A stretch of DNA of 64,000 bases from Hirudo medicinalis (taxonomy: Eukaryota > Annelida > Clitellata > Hirudinida > Hirudinidae), in assembly GCA_011800805.1 (NCBI GenBank), contig MPNW01000049.1:147013-211012 (forward strand). The letters are read 5' to 3'. The notes under the pieces were generated by a model. The model did not search any database and was not told where the DNA came from. It saw nothing but the letters and a program-made list of their open reading frames with translations. Made by a program: the position numbers and the translations under genes. Below, one piece after another: positions 48,821 through 61,780 of the stretch; position 1 is the stretch's first letter; the number at the start of each line of letters is the position of its first letter.

Positions 48821-50227
48821 ATGTTAAATATGATATTTAATCTTAAATTAGTTTTCCATCCAACTGGAGCGGAGGTTCTCAACCCTAAAGTTAAAAGCGA
48901 ATGCGATAGACGTTGTTGTAGACCGGTGATGTTGTATGGTTACGCAAGTCCAGAAAATGTAGAAGAATGTGCCGTATGCCTTGAAGATTTGAAAGGCAAA
49001 GAGCTGGCATTACTGACTGATTGTGATCACGTCTTTTGCGCCGATTGCATTAGGACGAACAGAAAATTTACTAATGCCAGAAGGTGAATTTACTTTAGCT
49101 TTTGAGAAGTTAATGTGTAATGATATATATAGCGATATGGTAGCTCAAGAAGCTCATTTTGAGTATCTAAATTATAATGAAACAATAGAATCAGTAAAGC
49201 AATCTAATTTGTTTCATGAAGTGTGAGTGCTAAATAAGTAACAGGTCATTGTGAGTGCTAAATAAGTAACAGGTCATTGTGAGTGCTAAATAAGTAACAG
49301 GTCATTGTGAAGTCGAGAACAGGGCTTTGCCTAGTTTGATCTACGAATAAACCTTGAACTTTGGATTTCAGGTATCCTAGGTATAATAACATTGGGGTTC
49401 ATCAATGTCCATTGTGTCGTAAGGACTCGAGAGCTGCAATTTATACCAAGCATAAATTTGTTGGCCGAGATATATATTCAATTTATACTATGCACTTAGA
49501 CTGTTTAGAACACGATTATTATATCAAGACTATAAAGGACTCCATTAATCACCCCACCTGGAGGGATTTATTAATGCTTATATTATGGCAAAAGGCAGAT
49601 GTTAAATATCCATTTAGATTGGATGATGATGAATTTAACACATGCGTTTCTATTACAAAGTTTGAACCCAATTATGTTGTGTACACTTCGAAACTAGCGA
49701 AAACACCTAGCTCTTTCAGATTTATTGCATTTTGCACGTTACACGGAATTAGCATACAACTTATGTTTTCATCCGAACCATTGTCTTACGATACAACTTT
49801 TTATGACAACGAATATGCCGACAAAGTTGCCGATTTGTTGAAATGTCAAATCGTGAAGTTGCCAGTAGCACTGCACAACTGCCTAAACCCAGAATTCAAC
49901 AGATTTTTAGTGTGGCGTAAATTTGACAGCTTTCATTGCGCCCTAAAGATTGACAGGATATTAAAGGAATCACCTTTCAATGTATCTGAAGAGCGCCTAA
50001 ATGAACAATTAAGGTCTTTGCTTCCACACAATTTTTGTGGAGAATATGAAATGAATAATGTAGAGTCACTAAGTGATGACGTTGAAGACAAACATGACTT
50101 GAGAGATTATTTTGATGGAGACATCAGACATAATATTTCAAGATTTATGTTTCCGAAGATCGATGCGCATGTAGAAGTACGTGAAATTCACTTGAGTAAC
50201 AGACATCCAAACGGTCCTTTGGCTTGA
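48821..50227 (+). CDS. RING-finger protein, C3HC4, split by one intron
   Basis: Exons 48821-49083 and 49372-50227 join as AG|G and encode 372 residues. The RING is C50-x2-C53-x14-C68-x-H70-x2-C73-x2-C76, then C100-x2-C103 contributed by exon 2 (YNNIGVHQCPLCRKDS). The spacing is within the RING range and the NHTYC..CIR-like middle recalls makorin RINGs; no C3H fingers are seen. RING proteins of this type usually act as E3 ubiquitin ligases. The rest of the protein (DCLEHDYYIKTIKDSINHPTWRDLL... ) has no domain I recognise. The intron holds three 28-base repeats and a second open frame. The family-wide identity is uncertain; the RING is certain. Confidence 0.75.
49223..49306 (+). repeat. Three perfect 28-bp tandem repeats with splice-like ends
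   Basis: The unit GTGAGTGCTAAATAAGTAACAGGTCATT occurs three times in a row inside the RING gene's intron. Each copy begins with a donor-like GTGAGT and contains TAACAG, an acceptor-like end. Confidence 0.95.
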
Positions 50228-51506
50228 ACAATTTTTCATGAATAAAATGATGTCACATTATTTTTTTTTATAAGATTTTTGACGTACTGCCAAAAACATG
50301 AAATTTCATTTTCTATAGGTGTCTTGTTTGATAATTAAGCATAATTAAGATTGTCGTGGAACACATTTGGTCAGCCTGCTGTTCGACATCGAATAAAAGC
50401 ATTTGAAATATTTTCAAATTTGGTTTTAAAATTTGCCTCAAGGATTATTAACAATATGATTATGCATGCTTGTCAAATTATCGAACTTCTTAATTGATTT
50501 GTTAGTTATTACCGAAATTGATGTTTGTTATAATTTTGCAAATTTGAGAGGTTGCTAAAGTTTGGAGCATGTAGCGCAATTTATTGCAGCCCAATTCATG
50601 GGGTTAGAAATCTTTAACTTGGAGTTACATATTGAGGTGCAAACTTTATTTTTTCAATAACAAACTTGTGTAAATTTAAAAAAAAAAGCGTTCGGAAGGA
50701 CACTTGCTAAAGTTTTTGTAATGTAATTTGTTAACAACGATTCCAAAATGTATTTAAATTGTGTCTTCTGAAACACATGCGTATATTTTAAATAATACAT
50801 GTAAAGTTTCTTTAGTAGGCTTCTCGTATTATTATTAAAACTCTCCAGATTGTCACTATTACATCAAATAATTGCTTACTTATTCGACTTATATGCCTTT
50901 TCTAAATCCCATATTAAAAGTTATATTTCAGAAAAATTATTTTTATAGAGTAAATCAGTCGTTGTAGAGATGCTGCTGGTTCAACAAGATCAACAGGAGC
51001 GCTGCCATAGAAATTATCTACTCTGATAAACGAGCAATGAACACAATTCATAGTCTCACCTATAGATTTCCTTTCTTCGCTATTTTAATAAATGCATATT
51101 TTTGTTCGAATTAATCCAAGCAAAAAATTTAGTTGTAAAAGCTGATACATACAAATAGAGGTCCCGATGTTTTTGTACCAATTTTTGATTCATATTTGGT
51201 GCGGGTTTTAAATCAAGCCTATCAAAGGGTTTAATGACAGCCATTCGCAATTAATTTCTTTAGCAGCATTAAACAAATTAAATTACTATTCGCATCACGA
51301 AAGTGATCATTTTTTAAGAATTTGTTTGTCGACGATATTTTTAACTGTTTCGTTGTTAAGTTCAGAGAAAAACTACGTTTCCAATTTCATGCAAATCACC
51401 ATAGACCTATAATTTTCAGTTATTTCATTTTTATTTTATATTTGATTTACAAATATTTAAAAGAAATTGTTAAAAGCACTGAAGTGTTCGTAAGTGGAGT
51501 TTGGAG
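50228..51506. other. Spacer, no gene seen
   Basis: AT-rich region between the converging RING gene and the GPCR. The two 3' untranslated regions should lie here. Nothing else is recognisable. Confidence 0.5.
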
Positions 51507-54500
51507 TTAATTTTTACTCTGAGTAACCTTTAATGACTTGAAACGGCAATACTGGCAAGTGAGGATGCGTATAAATGCTCTTCTGAATGAGAGGTTGAAT
51601 ACGGTGTAAATGATTGGATTGATGAGACTGGACGTATATCCCAGCCACAAAACATATTTAAAGAAGCTCTCGTCAAATTTGCATTCGGGGCAAACTCCCA
51701 TGGCAAAGTTGACACAGAAAAAGACTGCCCAGCAAGCCACGAACATCAGGAACATCAGACCCAACACTTTGACGGCCTTTCTTTCGTTGGTGACAGTTTT
51801 TGAAATGCTTTTGTAATGTCGGTTTGCTCTCGATGTATCTCTCGAGAACTCATTTGTCTGACTCTCATCTAAAGTTTGCGACCTTTCGAATCGAATGCTG
51901 AGATTTTCCAAAAAACGACATTTTCTGATTGAATTGCCAACAGATGACGGAGCAGTTTGAGGGAGGTTGAACGGTGGTGGATCGGAAAAGTCCAAATCCA
52001 TTCTAATGCAGTCAGACGTTCTGTCAGAAAAGGAGTTCGAATTATTCGCTAAGATTGTTGAATCGTCAAGACTGCAACAACTGCTTTTTTCAAGTTCCAT
52101 GATTCGCTGGATGGCCTGCTTTCGGAAGAGATGCGATTTGGCATTGGAATCAGGTTGTTTCTGCGCTGAAATTTTGTTTGAGATCGTGGAAGTATCGTTG
52201 TTTGTCTCTTTCCTGTTCAGCCTGTGATTGCTGTTGTGCAGGTGGTAATAGCGGACACTAGTTAGGTCAGTTAGTAACAGGTTGCTTTCTTTGCTGTTTA
52301 ATAATTTTGAAGCGTTCGGCGGTCTCTGATGTTGCGATCTCAGCTCGCCTGCCGATACAGATCGCCGACGATTAGTGATTTTCTTGCCAGGTTCGAAAGA
52401 ATCAGTGAGCAAAGGAACAACGGATGTGTCTGTGTTTTGTGGACCAATCTCGACTGGAAAATACGTTTCCATTATCTGCTCTCTTTCCTCGGATACTCTC
52501 TCTTTGATCTTGACGTTTTTCCAAGAATTTAAAGCATCGTTCTGAATCTTTGTTCCGCGACAATTGAATCCTTCCTGCTTTTTCAGTTCTGAACTGGAAG
52601 GAAACTTGATACTTGAAAATCTTGCATTGTTGGCTAAAGATTTGTTTACTTCAACGTTGCTTGAGGTCAATGATGTCAGTTTGCTTTCGATCTCCTGTCT
52701 GCCGTTCAGGGTTGAATAACCCTCGGTACTTGAAGTCCTGCAGTAATGCCATTTGCCGGGGTTTCCTTCGCAGTTCAGTGACATGGTGGGTCGAAGAGGA
52801 GAATGGGATCTTTTGGGTCGACATCTGCGGTTGGAAACTGATCTTCGAAGTCCACCTGAACGTTCAATCTCAATAGCCTTCTTCCTCAGCAGGTTGATGG
52901 TCAGAGAGTAAGTGACGAGCATGACTGTGAGTGGCAGAAAGAAGGCAGCTAAAGAGCCGTAGACGAGAAAGTTGGGGTTGGAAATGATGCATTCCGATTT
53001 TGAGTTGAGGATGTCTGATGGTCTGAAAGCGGCCAGGAAGGCCAGTGGAGTGGAAATCATAACTGCAAAGAACCAGACGGCTGCAATCCTCAGAGCCACC
53101 GATATCTTTGACCTGCTCCTTATAGACATGGGATCTCTAATGCACTTGTATCTGTCCAGGGAGATGATGCACATGTGCATGATTGAGGAAGTACACATCG
53201 TCACATCAGACATCTGCCACAGGGCGCACATAATTATGCCAAACGGCCAATATCCTGTGAATGTCAAAGACTGCAGTTAATATATTGACAAGTTTGAGAC
53301 AAATAAATCACTGCCACAAACCAGCAATTCATAAAATATTTATTGCAGTATTAATAATTGTAATATTATAAAACAGACGTAATTTATTTAAGAAACAAGT
53401 GAATCGCATTCTTTAAAAAATAGCAACAAAGGTGGGCATGATCTTCCAACCAATCAAGGACCTGCAATAAAACCGTGTGAGACGTGCCAACAAATTTTGG
53501 AAAAACATGAAAGGCATTCTTAGTGGCAGGTGAGGCACTTTCATTAAGGATTTTCATTTGTTCTTCTGCCAAGCGCACTTCCGCCTCACCGATAAATTTG
53601 TTTTCGTGCGAAAGAAAGACCAGCAGAAACTTCATCACGGAAGAAAAAAAAATCGGAAAAAAGTCGACGTGAAGTTGTTTTGATGACAGAATTTTCTGAA
53701 CTTTGAACTTGTGACGATTGCATGAGTTCATCCAACTAAAAGACGTAAAACCTGGTTGCTTTTCACCGATCTGTAATCCGAGGAGAGCGAGAATCACGAA
53801 TAAGTGACGGAAATAATCTCTTGGAATGAAATAAGAGGAACTTAACGATGGTCATCGCGGTGATCGTGATAATGACCATCGGAAAACTCAGTCAAAATTA
53901 TGGTGATAAACTACAACGAAATTTTAAAAGAAATCATGAAATATCTTTCAACCGACTTCAACAGTGAATTTCCAACGAGCGAGTTGATTCACGACTTTGA
54001 AAATGTAAGCAATGAAGAGAAATCAAGGCAAGAAATACCAACAGGAAAGCAAATAACAGCCATGCATCATCTCCTAAGATGGCACATTTATTGATTTTGC
54101 AGAGTTTCTACTTTCTATTCCAGCCACTGGTACTACTGGACCAGCCTCTTTCATATCTTTCAACCAATTCATGAAGAATCCATCGTGGTGATAAAATTCC
54201 ATTCCTTTTGTGGCTGACCACGTTTTCTTCATCTCTGTCCTCACAAATAACGTACTCAACCCTGCTTGCAAAGGAACAATCGGATGCACTTGCAGGACAT
54301 AACGACCATCTTCTTGTTCGATTCATCATTCCAGAGGCACTAAAAATCTTTCCGTTTCGTCCAAAAACATTAAACCATCTTCTTTTGGAGTCAATGGAGA
54401 GATTATATTGCGATTTCTGAGACATAATGATGCAATTAAGTGCTGTTGTTGCTGCTGATGCTCTTGTCATTGTTTGAGGATGGATGATTTTGACGAACAT

Positions 54501-57500
54501 TGTGCGAAACAACTAAAAAACAATAATAACAATTAAAGCACGTTGAAGACATCAAATATTGAGTGATCTCAATAGAAATCCTTAAATCATCAATCTTCTG
54601 CACTTAAAAATCGTCTTCCATGCCTAAGTTTTAACAAGATTTCCCATGACTTTGATTGGAAAATCATCGGAATGTTATCTCTTTTTATGGAAAAGCATGG
54701 AATGTCGTGAAGAGGGGATGGAAACATCAACACAACGTGAGCAGACGAGGAATGTTTGTTTCGCGCCCATAACGAGCACACTTCAAAACGAAAGCATTGC
54801 TTCTTTTTGGTCTCTCGTAAGAATAAATTCTGACACGCCATTTAAAAAAAGATGTTTTTCCTCATAATAAGAGAGGATGAAAAATATTGTAATTGTTATT
54901 AATCGTAAAAATAAAGCATTGAAATAAGTCAGGGGTCCGTAAACTTGGGAGGTTTTCAAGTGAGTTCATTGATCAACTCTTTCATTTGAGTGGATCTATA
55001 AAATTTTAGAATCTGCTGCGAAAGTTTGGGACATGTGTGGGAATCCTACAAACTTAATTTAGTTCTGCAGAGCTGCCCTACAGAAGATTCTAAATATGAC
55101 CGCTAAATGTAGCAACACAAATTTAATTACACAAATTAATTGACGCTTTCGCCAGGGTTACAAAATTATTTTGTTACAAAAGAGTGGTATTTTCTCTTAA
55201 TTGATGATGACACATTAATAATTACAAAAGCTCACGACGTGACTCTAATAACGTTAGCATGAGCAACAGCAGGAAAGATATCCATTCCATTAATTTCTGA
55301 CATTCAATTAACCACGGTGGTCCAACGCATCACTCCAGGAAGTTTGAGGAAACATTGTTGCAATAAAAGCTCAAACAAACCATTGATCTACCATGCTTGA
55401 TGTGGCAAAACGGATGATGATTATGTTGATGATGATGATGATGATGATGATGACGACGATGACGACGACGACGACGACGATGATGATGATGATGATGATG
55501 ACGACGACAACGATGACGATGATGACGATGGCGGCGACAATGTTGATGGGGATGACGATTGCAAGATGATGTAGCGACAGTTTATTGGACTGATCAGGAG
55601 AGTATTGATATCGAGCATCAAGACCACGTGACTCTTCTCGCTACGACACCTTCCCACACTTGTCCATCCTATTGGAAATTGCTTGCCGTTCGAAGAGGCA
55701 AATTAGTCCGCAAGATCCTTAATTTTATTCCTCACACGCATCGTGTCTTCTGAAGGCCGTGATGGTCTGAGGAGATGCTGGACGAGGGTATCGGGCAAGT
55801 TGGAGGAAGCTTGGGAGGGTAATGAATGGGGGTTGCGCGTGATTGAAGTACTACATGAGAAAGATATTATTAGAAGCTTTTCTCTCTTGTTTTTGATTTT
55901 TCATAAAAATCTGTTTGCTTGTAGTTATCATTATTAAGTAGGGCTTTCATGTAATTAGGAGTCATTTTTATTCTAAATAAGTGATGTGTCTTTTCAAGTA
56001 ATTTAAACAATATTTTTGTCAAATTGCTTCGATTCTTCCTCCAAACCCAGTTTCGCTTGATTCAAGCGGACAAAGAATTGACCGAAGTGCGAAATGCTTT
56101 ACAAAGTATTTGAAATTATAAAATAATAATAACATTAATTATAATTATAATAATTATTAATTATAATAATAATAATAGAATAATAATAATAATATTAATA
56201 ATAATAGAATAGAAATACTATTTTTATAACATTAAAAAAACGACACTTTTAAACTGCTAACTTCGTGTCCCGAGGGTCCTTAATCTCTGCTCGATTATGT
56301 TTTGATGACAAACATCCTTCTCAGAATTCCATTATTACTTCACGACAAATATTGTAATTACTCATTAATTAATGCACTTAAGCATTCTTGTAACCTCGAA
56401 ACAAGCCGTAAAAGTTGGCAACAAAGCAGGTTTTAATTTGGAGTTTTAATTTGGACGTTGAACGAGTTGGGCGACCATTCACGGGTTGCTCAGCCAATTG
56501 TTGACAAGGTGAACAAATGCTGATATTTCTTACGTTTTCTCTTTGCGTTTGTCTTTCGTTGCACGCACATTTTAAAATTGTACATCCGCTAAATTAAACA
56601 TTAGCGTTGCAAAAATTGCAATAAATTGTCAATTTAGAACATGGATCGAAATACTTTGTAATCTTTCATTGATTTACAAATTAAGAAGCAGAATGCTAAG
56701 GGAAAGATTCTACTCCCTTGGTTCGGGTGGGGACCTCATTTGGGGGATGCACTTTTTATTGGTCGACCGCCTGTGCCTACGGAGAGCTATAATTAGCTTT
56801 CAGTTCCAGTTCTCGGATTACTCGCCGACCTGTCGTTAAAGTTGCATATTTTAAATCATTAGAGGGTTTGAAATAATGATTAAGTTGTTACGAAGAAATT
56901 ATAAACGATGACAAGAAGGATGATGACTTGTGATGAATTTGTGATGAACTCCACTCACAACAAGCACAATCAGAAGCGATTTGGTTTCGAAGACCTCGTG
57001 TAAGTGGATAAACCACTGCAGGTCGTCATGGAGATGCGATGACAAGAAAAACAAAGCATCACGTTATGAGGAAATACATCTCCTCCTGAGGACAGCACAA
57101 TGACTCGCAAGAATCGAAATTTACAGCATTTGAAGGGCATCCTTGGCAAATTCAGATTTATTGCCGACCACTGACGTTTGACATTCTGATGTGATGCCTC
57201 TCTGACATCGATCCTTGCTGACGGTCCTCAGTATTTTCAAGCGTGAAGAGGCAGAGATGTTGCAACGTGGGGGAGGCAAGATCACTAATTTCACCTTTCA
57301 CGACTCCACTCCACTTTTCAATGACTTACGTCAATGAAACAATCGTTCAGAGGTTTTATCTGAGATGAAGATGAAATGCTTTGCCTGAACTGATGAAAGG
57401 TTCTGTCCTCATCTTCAGCAAGTTGTTGATGATGTTTTTAATTCCATGCCACCTGTCTTCCTTCCTTCATTCCTTCCTTCATTCTATGATTCGAACCTCG

Positions 57501-60056
57501 TCTGTGAATGCATCAGAGTGACACTTATCACTGAAGGTCAAAAATGAAGTGGATTCTTAATGAGGGCTTCATTATCTTTGTTTCCTGAAATTTCTTTGTT
57601 TTTTTTTTGTTTTTTTGAAAGCAAAAAGAAAATATTTGAGCAGTTCCACGGTTTAATGGGGTTGAGGTTGAGGACATCAATAATTTTTAAAGCAAGCATT
57701 TGACTCGGTACATTCAGCCATACCTATTGTTTGTCATGTACAAGTAAATCAATTGCTTAATAATTAAATATTCTGCAATTATTTTAAATCTATTAGAACC
57801 AGCACGCACCGACCACACAGACTGAATAAATGATGAGTCTGAGTAGATCATGAGTGAATGTTTTTTCTTGTTTTTACGTCAGTGAGTGATGATGGAAGCA
57901 ATTGGTTCGTTGCCTTGAATCTCAACAGCTTTCCCGCGGTATTAATTCATGACAAGCGCCTGGAAGAAGTGGTGTTTACTTCCAAAAACTGACAACCATC
58001 TTCCTTATGCGAAACAACCCACGAATGGTGATACGAAAAGAGGCCCTGAATTATCAACGCATCAAATACTCTGTAAGACCTGAATGTGTTTATGGCAATT
58101 ACCTGGCAATATAATTTGCATAAGGAATTTTTTAAATGTTATAAAGTTTATAATCAATTTATCAAATAAAATAACAAAAGTTCTTCGGAGGCTTTTCATT
58201 AAATGCAATAATACATATGCAATAAAACAAAATGGCGGCTACGAATGAAAAATAAACAAACTGTTAATAAAACAGGAATATTTTGATATTATTTAATTAT
58301 AAATAATTTTATTTTAGCAAATGTGTTTTATAATTAATTATAAATAACTTCACTAAATCAGGAATATTTATAAACTAATTACAAATAGAAATGTTGTATT
58401 TTTTATGCTTTTCATGTTATCGGAATGAATCTGAGAAAAAATTCAAGATAAGACAATTTACATCAGTGCTGTGAATTGCATAACTCTTAGTCTTGTTATT
58501 TTTATTATTACATTTGATATTATTTTATTATTATTTTTATTACCGATGTGCTCGATCATATCGTGGTTCTTGTGCCATGACCAACCCACCAATAGGAAGA
58601 GAGCAAACATCACAAGTATTACAACATTCAATCATCACGAGTAATACAACAACATTCAAACAACATGAGTAACGAGAATTTTTTCAACAAATAATGATTC
58701 AAAATCGCCTTTGAAGTTGGAAAAAATTGATCAATCAATTAATTAACCTTCTTCTTAAAAATGTCCACAACATCTTTAGTCTGACACAACAAGCTGCACA
58801 AAAAGAAGGTGCTCGAAAAGAGATTTCGCTTTGTTTTGATCCAAATTGTTTCATTTCATTCTCCATTTGAAGTTAATTGATGTGAACTGATTGAGATGTG
58901 AACTGATTGAGATGTGACTGATTGAGATGTGAACTGATTGAGATGTGAACTGATTGAGATGCTCACTGATTGATGTACTGATTTTCTTTTCTAGCACTTT
59001 TGAGGGATGGGATTACTATGAGGTCAGAAATGTTGCTTTCTGAGTAAGTTTGTTTAGATGTGGTGAATATATTCGCATGCGTTGATAGGAGCCTGTTATC
59101 GATCCATTAATTAGGAGGTCTCTAAACAATCACAAGAGATTGTTTGGGGTTTGTTTGAGTTTCGACAAAAACAAAAACATAAACATAAATTTGGGTCGAT
59201 ATTTTATGTGGATGTCATGTAGAAGGCACGTATCAATTTCAATTAATTCTTCATCCATCCATCCATCCATCCATCCATCCATCTGTTTATCAATCCATCC
59301 AACTTAAACCTAATACCATGTTATATCGCCTTATTTTCACTCTGATTTATTAATTAAATAAATTTTATTCCTCGTAGTGAAATATAAATAAATATTTGTA
59401 TTTATTTGACATCTAACAAATTGTTGAAGTTGAAATGAGGCATAATCGTGAAGATGAATGTTTGAAAGGTGCGAATAAAAATGAATCCACTTCAAGTGAG
59501 CAGTAACAACAATCTAGAACATCATCAACACGTTTGAATATTCCTCATGAGAGCTCTCAGAAGGTTTGCTCGTATTTTGAGAAACATCTCTGCTTATTTT
59601 CGCGCAGATGGTAAACTAACAAGAGGAAGAGCAGGAAAATGAATGAAACAAGAAACAAGACCAACCTTTGTATTCCTGAGCAATATAGCCCGGCATTACG
59701 ATGAGGGACACGAACAGATCGGCAATCGCCAGAGAAACGAGAATGTAATTTGTGATTGTCCTCAGTCTCCTCTCAACGGCCACAGATACGCAGACCAAGA
59801 GATTACCGAGGATTCCAGCAGCTTCGATGATGAGGAGAAAGAAGACCTGCCAGTTGTTGGACGAAGTTGGACTAACGTTTCGATGCTGGTTTGGAGTCGA
59901 GACGTGGAAAGGACTTTCAAGACTGGAAACGCGTTGCTGATTCCCTGGTATTCCCTGGAAATTGTCATCAGCAGATTCGAACAAAGCGGATATTGTCGGT
60001 AGGAAAGCCAGCACCGAAAAATGTTGTAAATCCGACGTGAGACGAACATCCTCCAT
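51507..60056 (-). CDS. 5-HT2-like aminergic GPCR
   Basis: Two coding exons, 60056-59666 and 53254-51507, joined as AAA G|GA (K-G-Y-W-P-F-G), give 712 residues. N-terminal tail with a possible glycosylation site (NVS at 60-62), TM1 with N85 (GILGNLL), TM2 with D113 (LAIADL), TM3 with D147 (amine-binding aspartate, SDVTMCTSS) and DRY at 164-166. TM5 ([22 protein letters not shown]) resembles the 5-HT2 FVLIGSFVAFFIPLTIMVITYCLTI. The third intracellular loop is very long (over 300 residues), then [10 protein letters not shown] leads into TM6, and TM7 has NPIIY (676-680). The family couples to Gq and raises calcium. TM6 reads FVACWAVFF where 5-HT2 receptors have FLIMWCPFF, so the 6.50 proline is missing. 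Ligand identity is inferred from sequence resemblance only. Confidence 0.85.
55420..55550. repeat. GAT/GAC trinucleotide microsatellite
   Basis: ATGATGATGATGATG alternates with GACGACGACGAC runs. The minus frame here is a poly-Ser shadow. Confidence 0.95.
58880..58975. repeat. Tandem repeat of GATGTGAACTGATTGA type
   Basis: Five to six imperfect copies of GAACTGATTGAGATGT(G). Unit length is about 18 bases. Confidence 0.85.
59253..59284. repeat. (ATCC)n microsatellite
   Basis: Seven to eight perfect CATC/ATCC units in a row, just upstream (plus sense) of TCTGTTTATCAATCC. Confidence 0.95.
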
Positions 60057-61191
60057 GTTATTGGAACCTTTTCATTGCTTCGAAGTTCATCCTCGCCTTT
60101 AAAAGTCGTCAACGAGAGAAGATCGTCGATTGGAGAGAGCTTCAATACTTCAATGGAGCATCGGGTTGCCTTCTTGTTCGGCGTAATAAATCATCTATTG
60201 TCTGCTAAATGCTTCTAATTTGTTAATCAACCTGAGATTTCTAAAGGAAATCTTCAACAAGAGGAGAACTTAACAGAGAAAGTTCGTCGTGAGGCGCTCT
60301 CAACAGCATGAGACCGATAAATTTTTAATGAAAGCAACTAAATTGATCGACGCAAAAAAAAGAAGAACCTTTCTGCTGAAGCAAAAGGAAATAAGAAAAT
60401 AAAGAAATACGGAAATACGAACGTGCGAAGAAATAATTGAAGAAGTTCATCGCATCGGCGCTCATTCCGTTGCACACTTCACTGAACTTCGTTGAATTCA
60501 CTCATTACTTTTCAATTCACGGGCGTCACTCGTGCCTCATTCAGCTGTGAATTGTTCCACTCAGCTGCCAACTATGGCTGCCAAAAACTCAGCAAATGCT
60601 TAAAACTCTCAGACTTTTTGACACAAGGAAGTCTTCTCGATCTTCTCAGTGCAAAAATCTAAAATTCAATTTCCAATAATATTTACTAATTAATTTAAAA
60701 TAATGCTTAATATTTAATTTATAATTATATTATAACTATTGTTAATTTAATTAAGTACTTTTTAAATTTAATTAAACTGATATTTGTTTAATAATGTAAA
60801 TCACGACGAGAAAATATCACTATTTCTGGTTTTATTATTTTTCAAAACAATCTATCAACTTTAAATTAAAATAATAATAACTTAAAAATGATTTATTACA
60901 TTCAAAATTCGAAATATTTTTTTTACTTACTAATAATTAAATAAAAATAAATAAACAATAATAAATAATAATAAACAATAATAAACAATAATAAATACTA
61001 CCTTTAAAGGTGACTGATTAAACTTTTAAAGGAATTTCTAACATCGACAAGTGCCTGCAATTGATGACATTTGATGACATTTCGAAACATTTCGAAAACT
61101 GAAGTTTAACAAGACTTGCTGAAAGTTTTGGAGAGGGGTTTGCAGACAGCATGACGATGACAATGACGACGATGACGATGGTGACGGTGTC

Positions 61192-61240
<49 letters not shown>

Positions 61241-61780
61241 CGACGACGACGACGCCAGTGACGCTAAAGCTTGACGTAAATGTTACTAGCAGACGAACTC
61301 GACTCCTCTCAGAATGTTCGTCAAAGTAACAAGAACTTTCCTAGTCATGTCATGTCATGTCATGTCATGTATCCCGATGAGATCTCAAATCCTAAAAAGT
61401 TTGGCGATTAAAGGAGACAAAAAAAAATTTAAGAAAGCCATCCATCCGTGAATCAAAGCAGAGGTTTTACGATGATGTGAGTACGATCAATTACGATTAA
61501 TCACGATTAATTACGATCAATTCGATGGCCTTGTGATTGATATATTGATTCACTAATTGATATAACCATATTGATAATCGATCAGTGGCATTGTGACAGC
61601 AGTAATAATAATAATAACAAAAGTTATATTGATAATAATAACAATAATAATAATAATTATAATTATAATAATAACAATTATAATAATAATACATTCACGT
61701 CGACAACAATGAATGCAGCTGCAATCTGATAACACCGACGACGACGACGACAAAAAAGGGTGATGGGAGATCATTTCACG
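60057..61780. other. GPCR upstream region with microsatellites, no gene seen
   Basis: This should hold the GPCR 5' untranslated exons and promoter. It contains an AT-rich stretch (60660-60990), a GAT repeat (61186-61240), five CATGT units at 61345-61370 and a [16 protein letters not shown] stretch near 61485-61530. No protein frame is credible. Confidence 0.5.

Larger units (their letters stand above)
53255..59665 (-). other. 6.4 kb GPCR intron with no assured nested gene
   Basis: The intron separates TM1-TM2 from TM3-TM7. Minus frames at 53797-53384, 54512-54108 and 54841-54590 look more protein-like than most shadows. One, around 53640, begins [30 protein letters not shown] could not assemble them into a gene with a known domain. 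The intron also has a GAT/GAC microsatellite (55420-55550), an 18-base-period repeat (58880-58975) and an ATCC repeat (59255-59282). Confidence 0.45.

Noticed and set aside
54108..54512. Minus frame in the GPCR intron with a faint resemblance to an FGF-type fold (NGKIFSAS and a later DCSF)
   Set aside because: The spacing between the two pieces is too long for the FGF signature, the following acidic residue is missing, and the adjacent frame competes.
61186..61240. CRISPR-like regular repeats
   Set aside because: Simple trinucleotide microsatellites in a eukaryotic genome; no spacers.
61497..61774. Tyr/Ile-rich minus frames
   Set aside because: Translations of AT-rich microsatellite sequence with no coding character.
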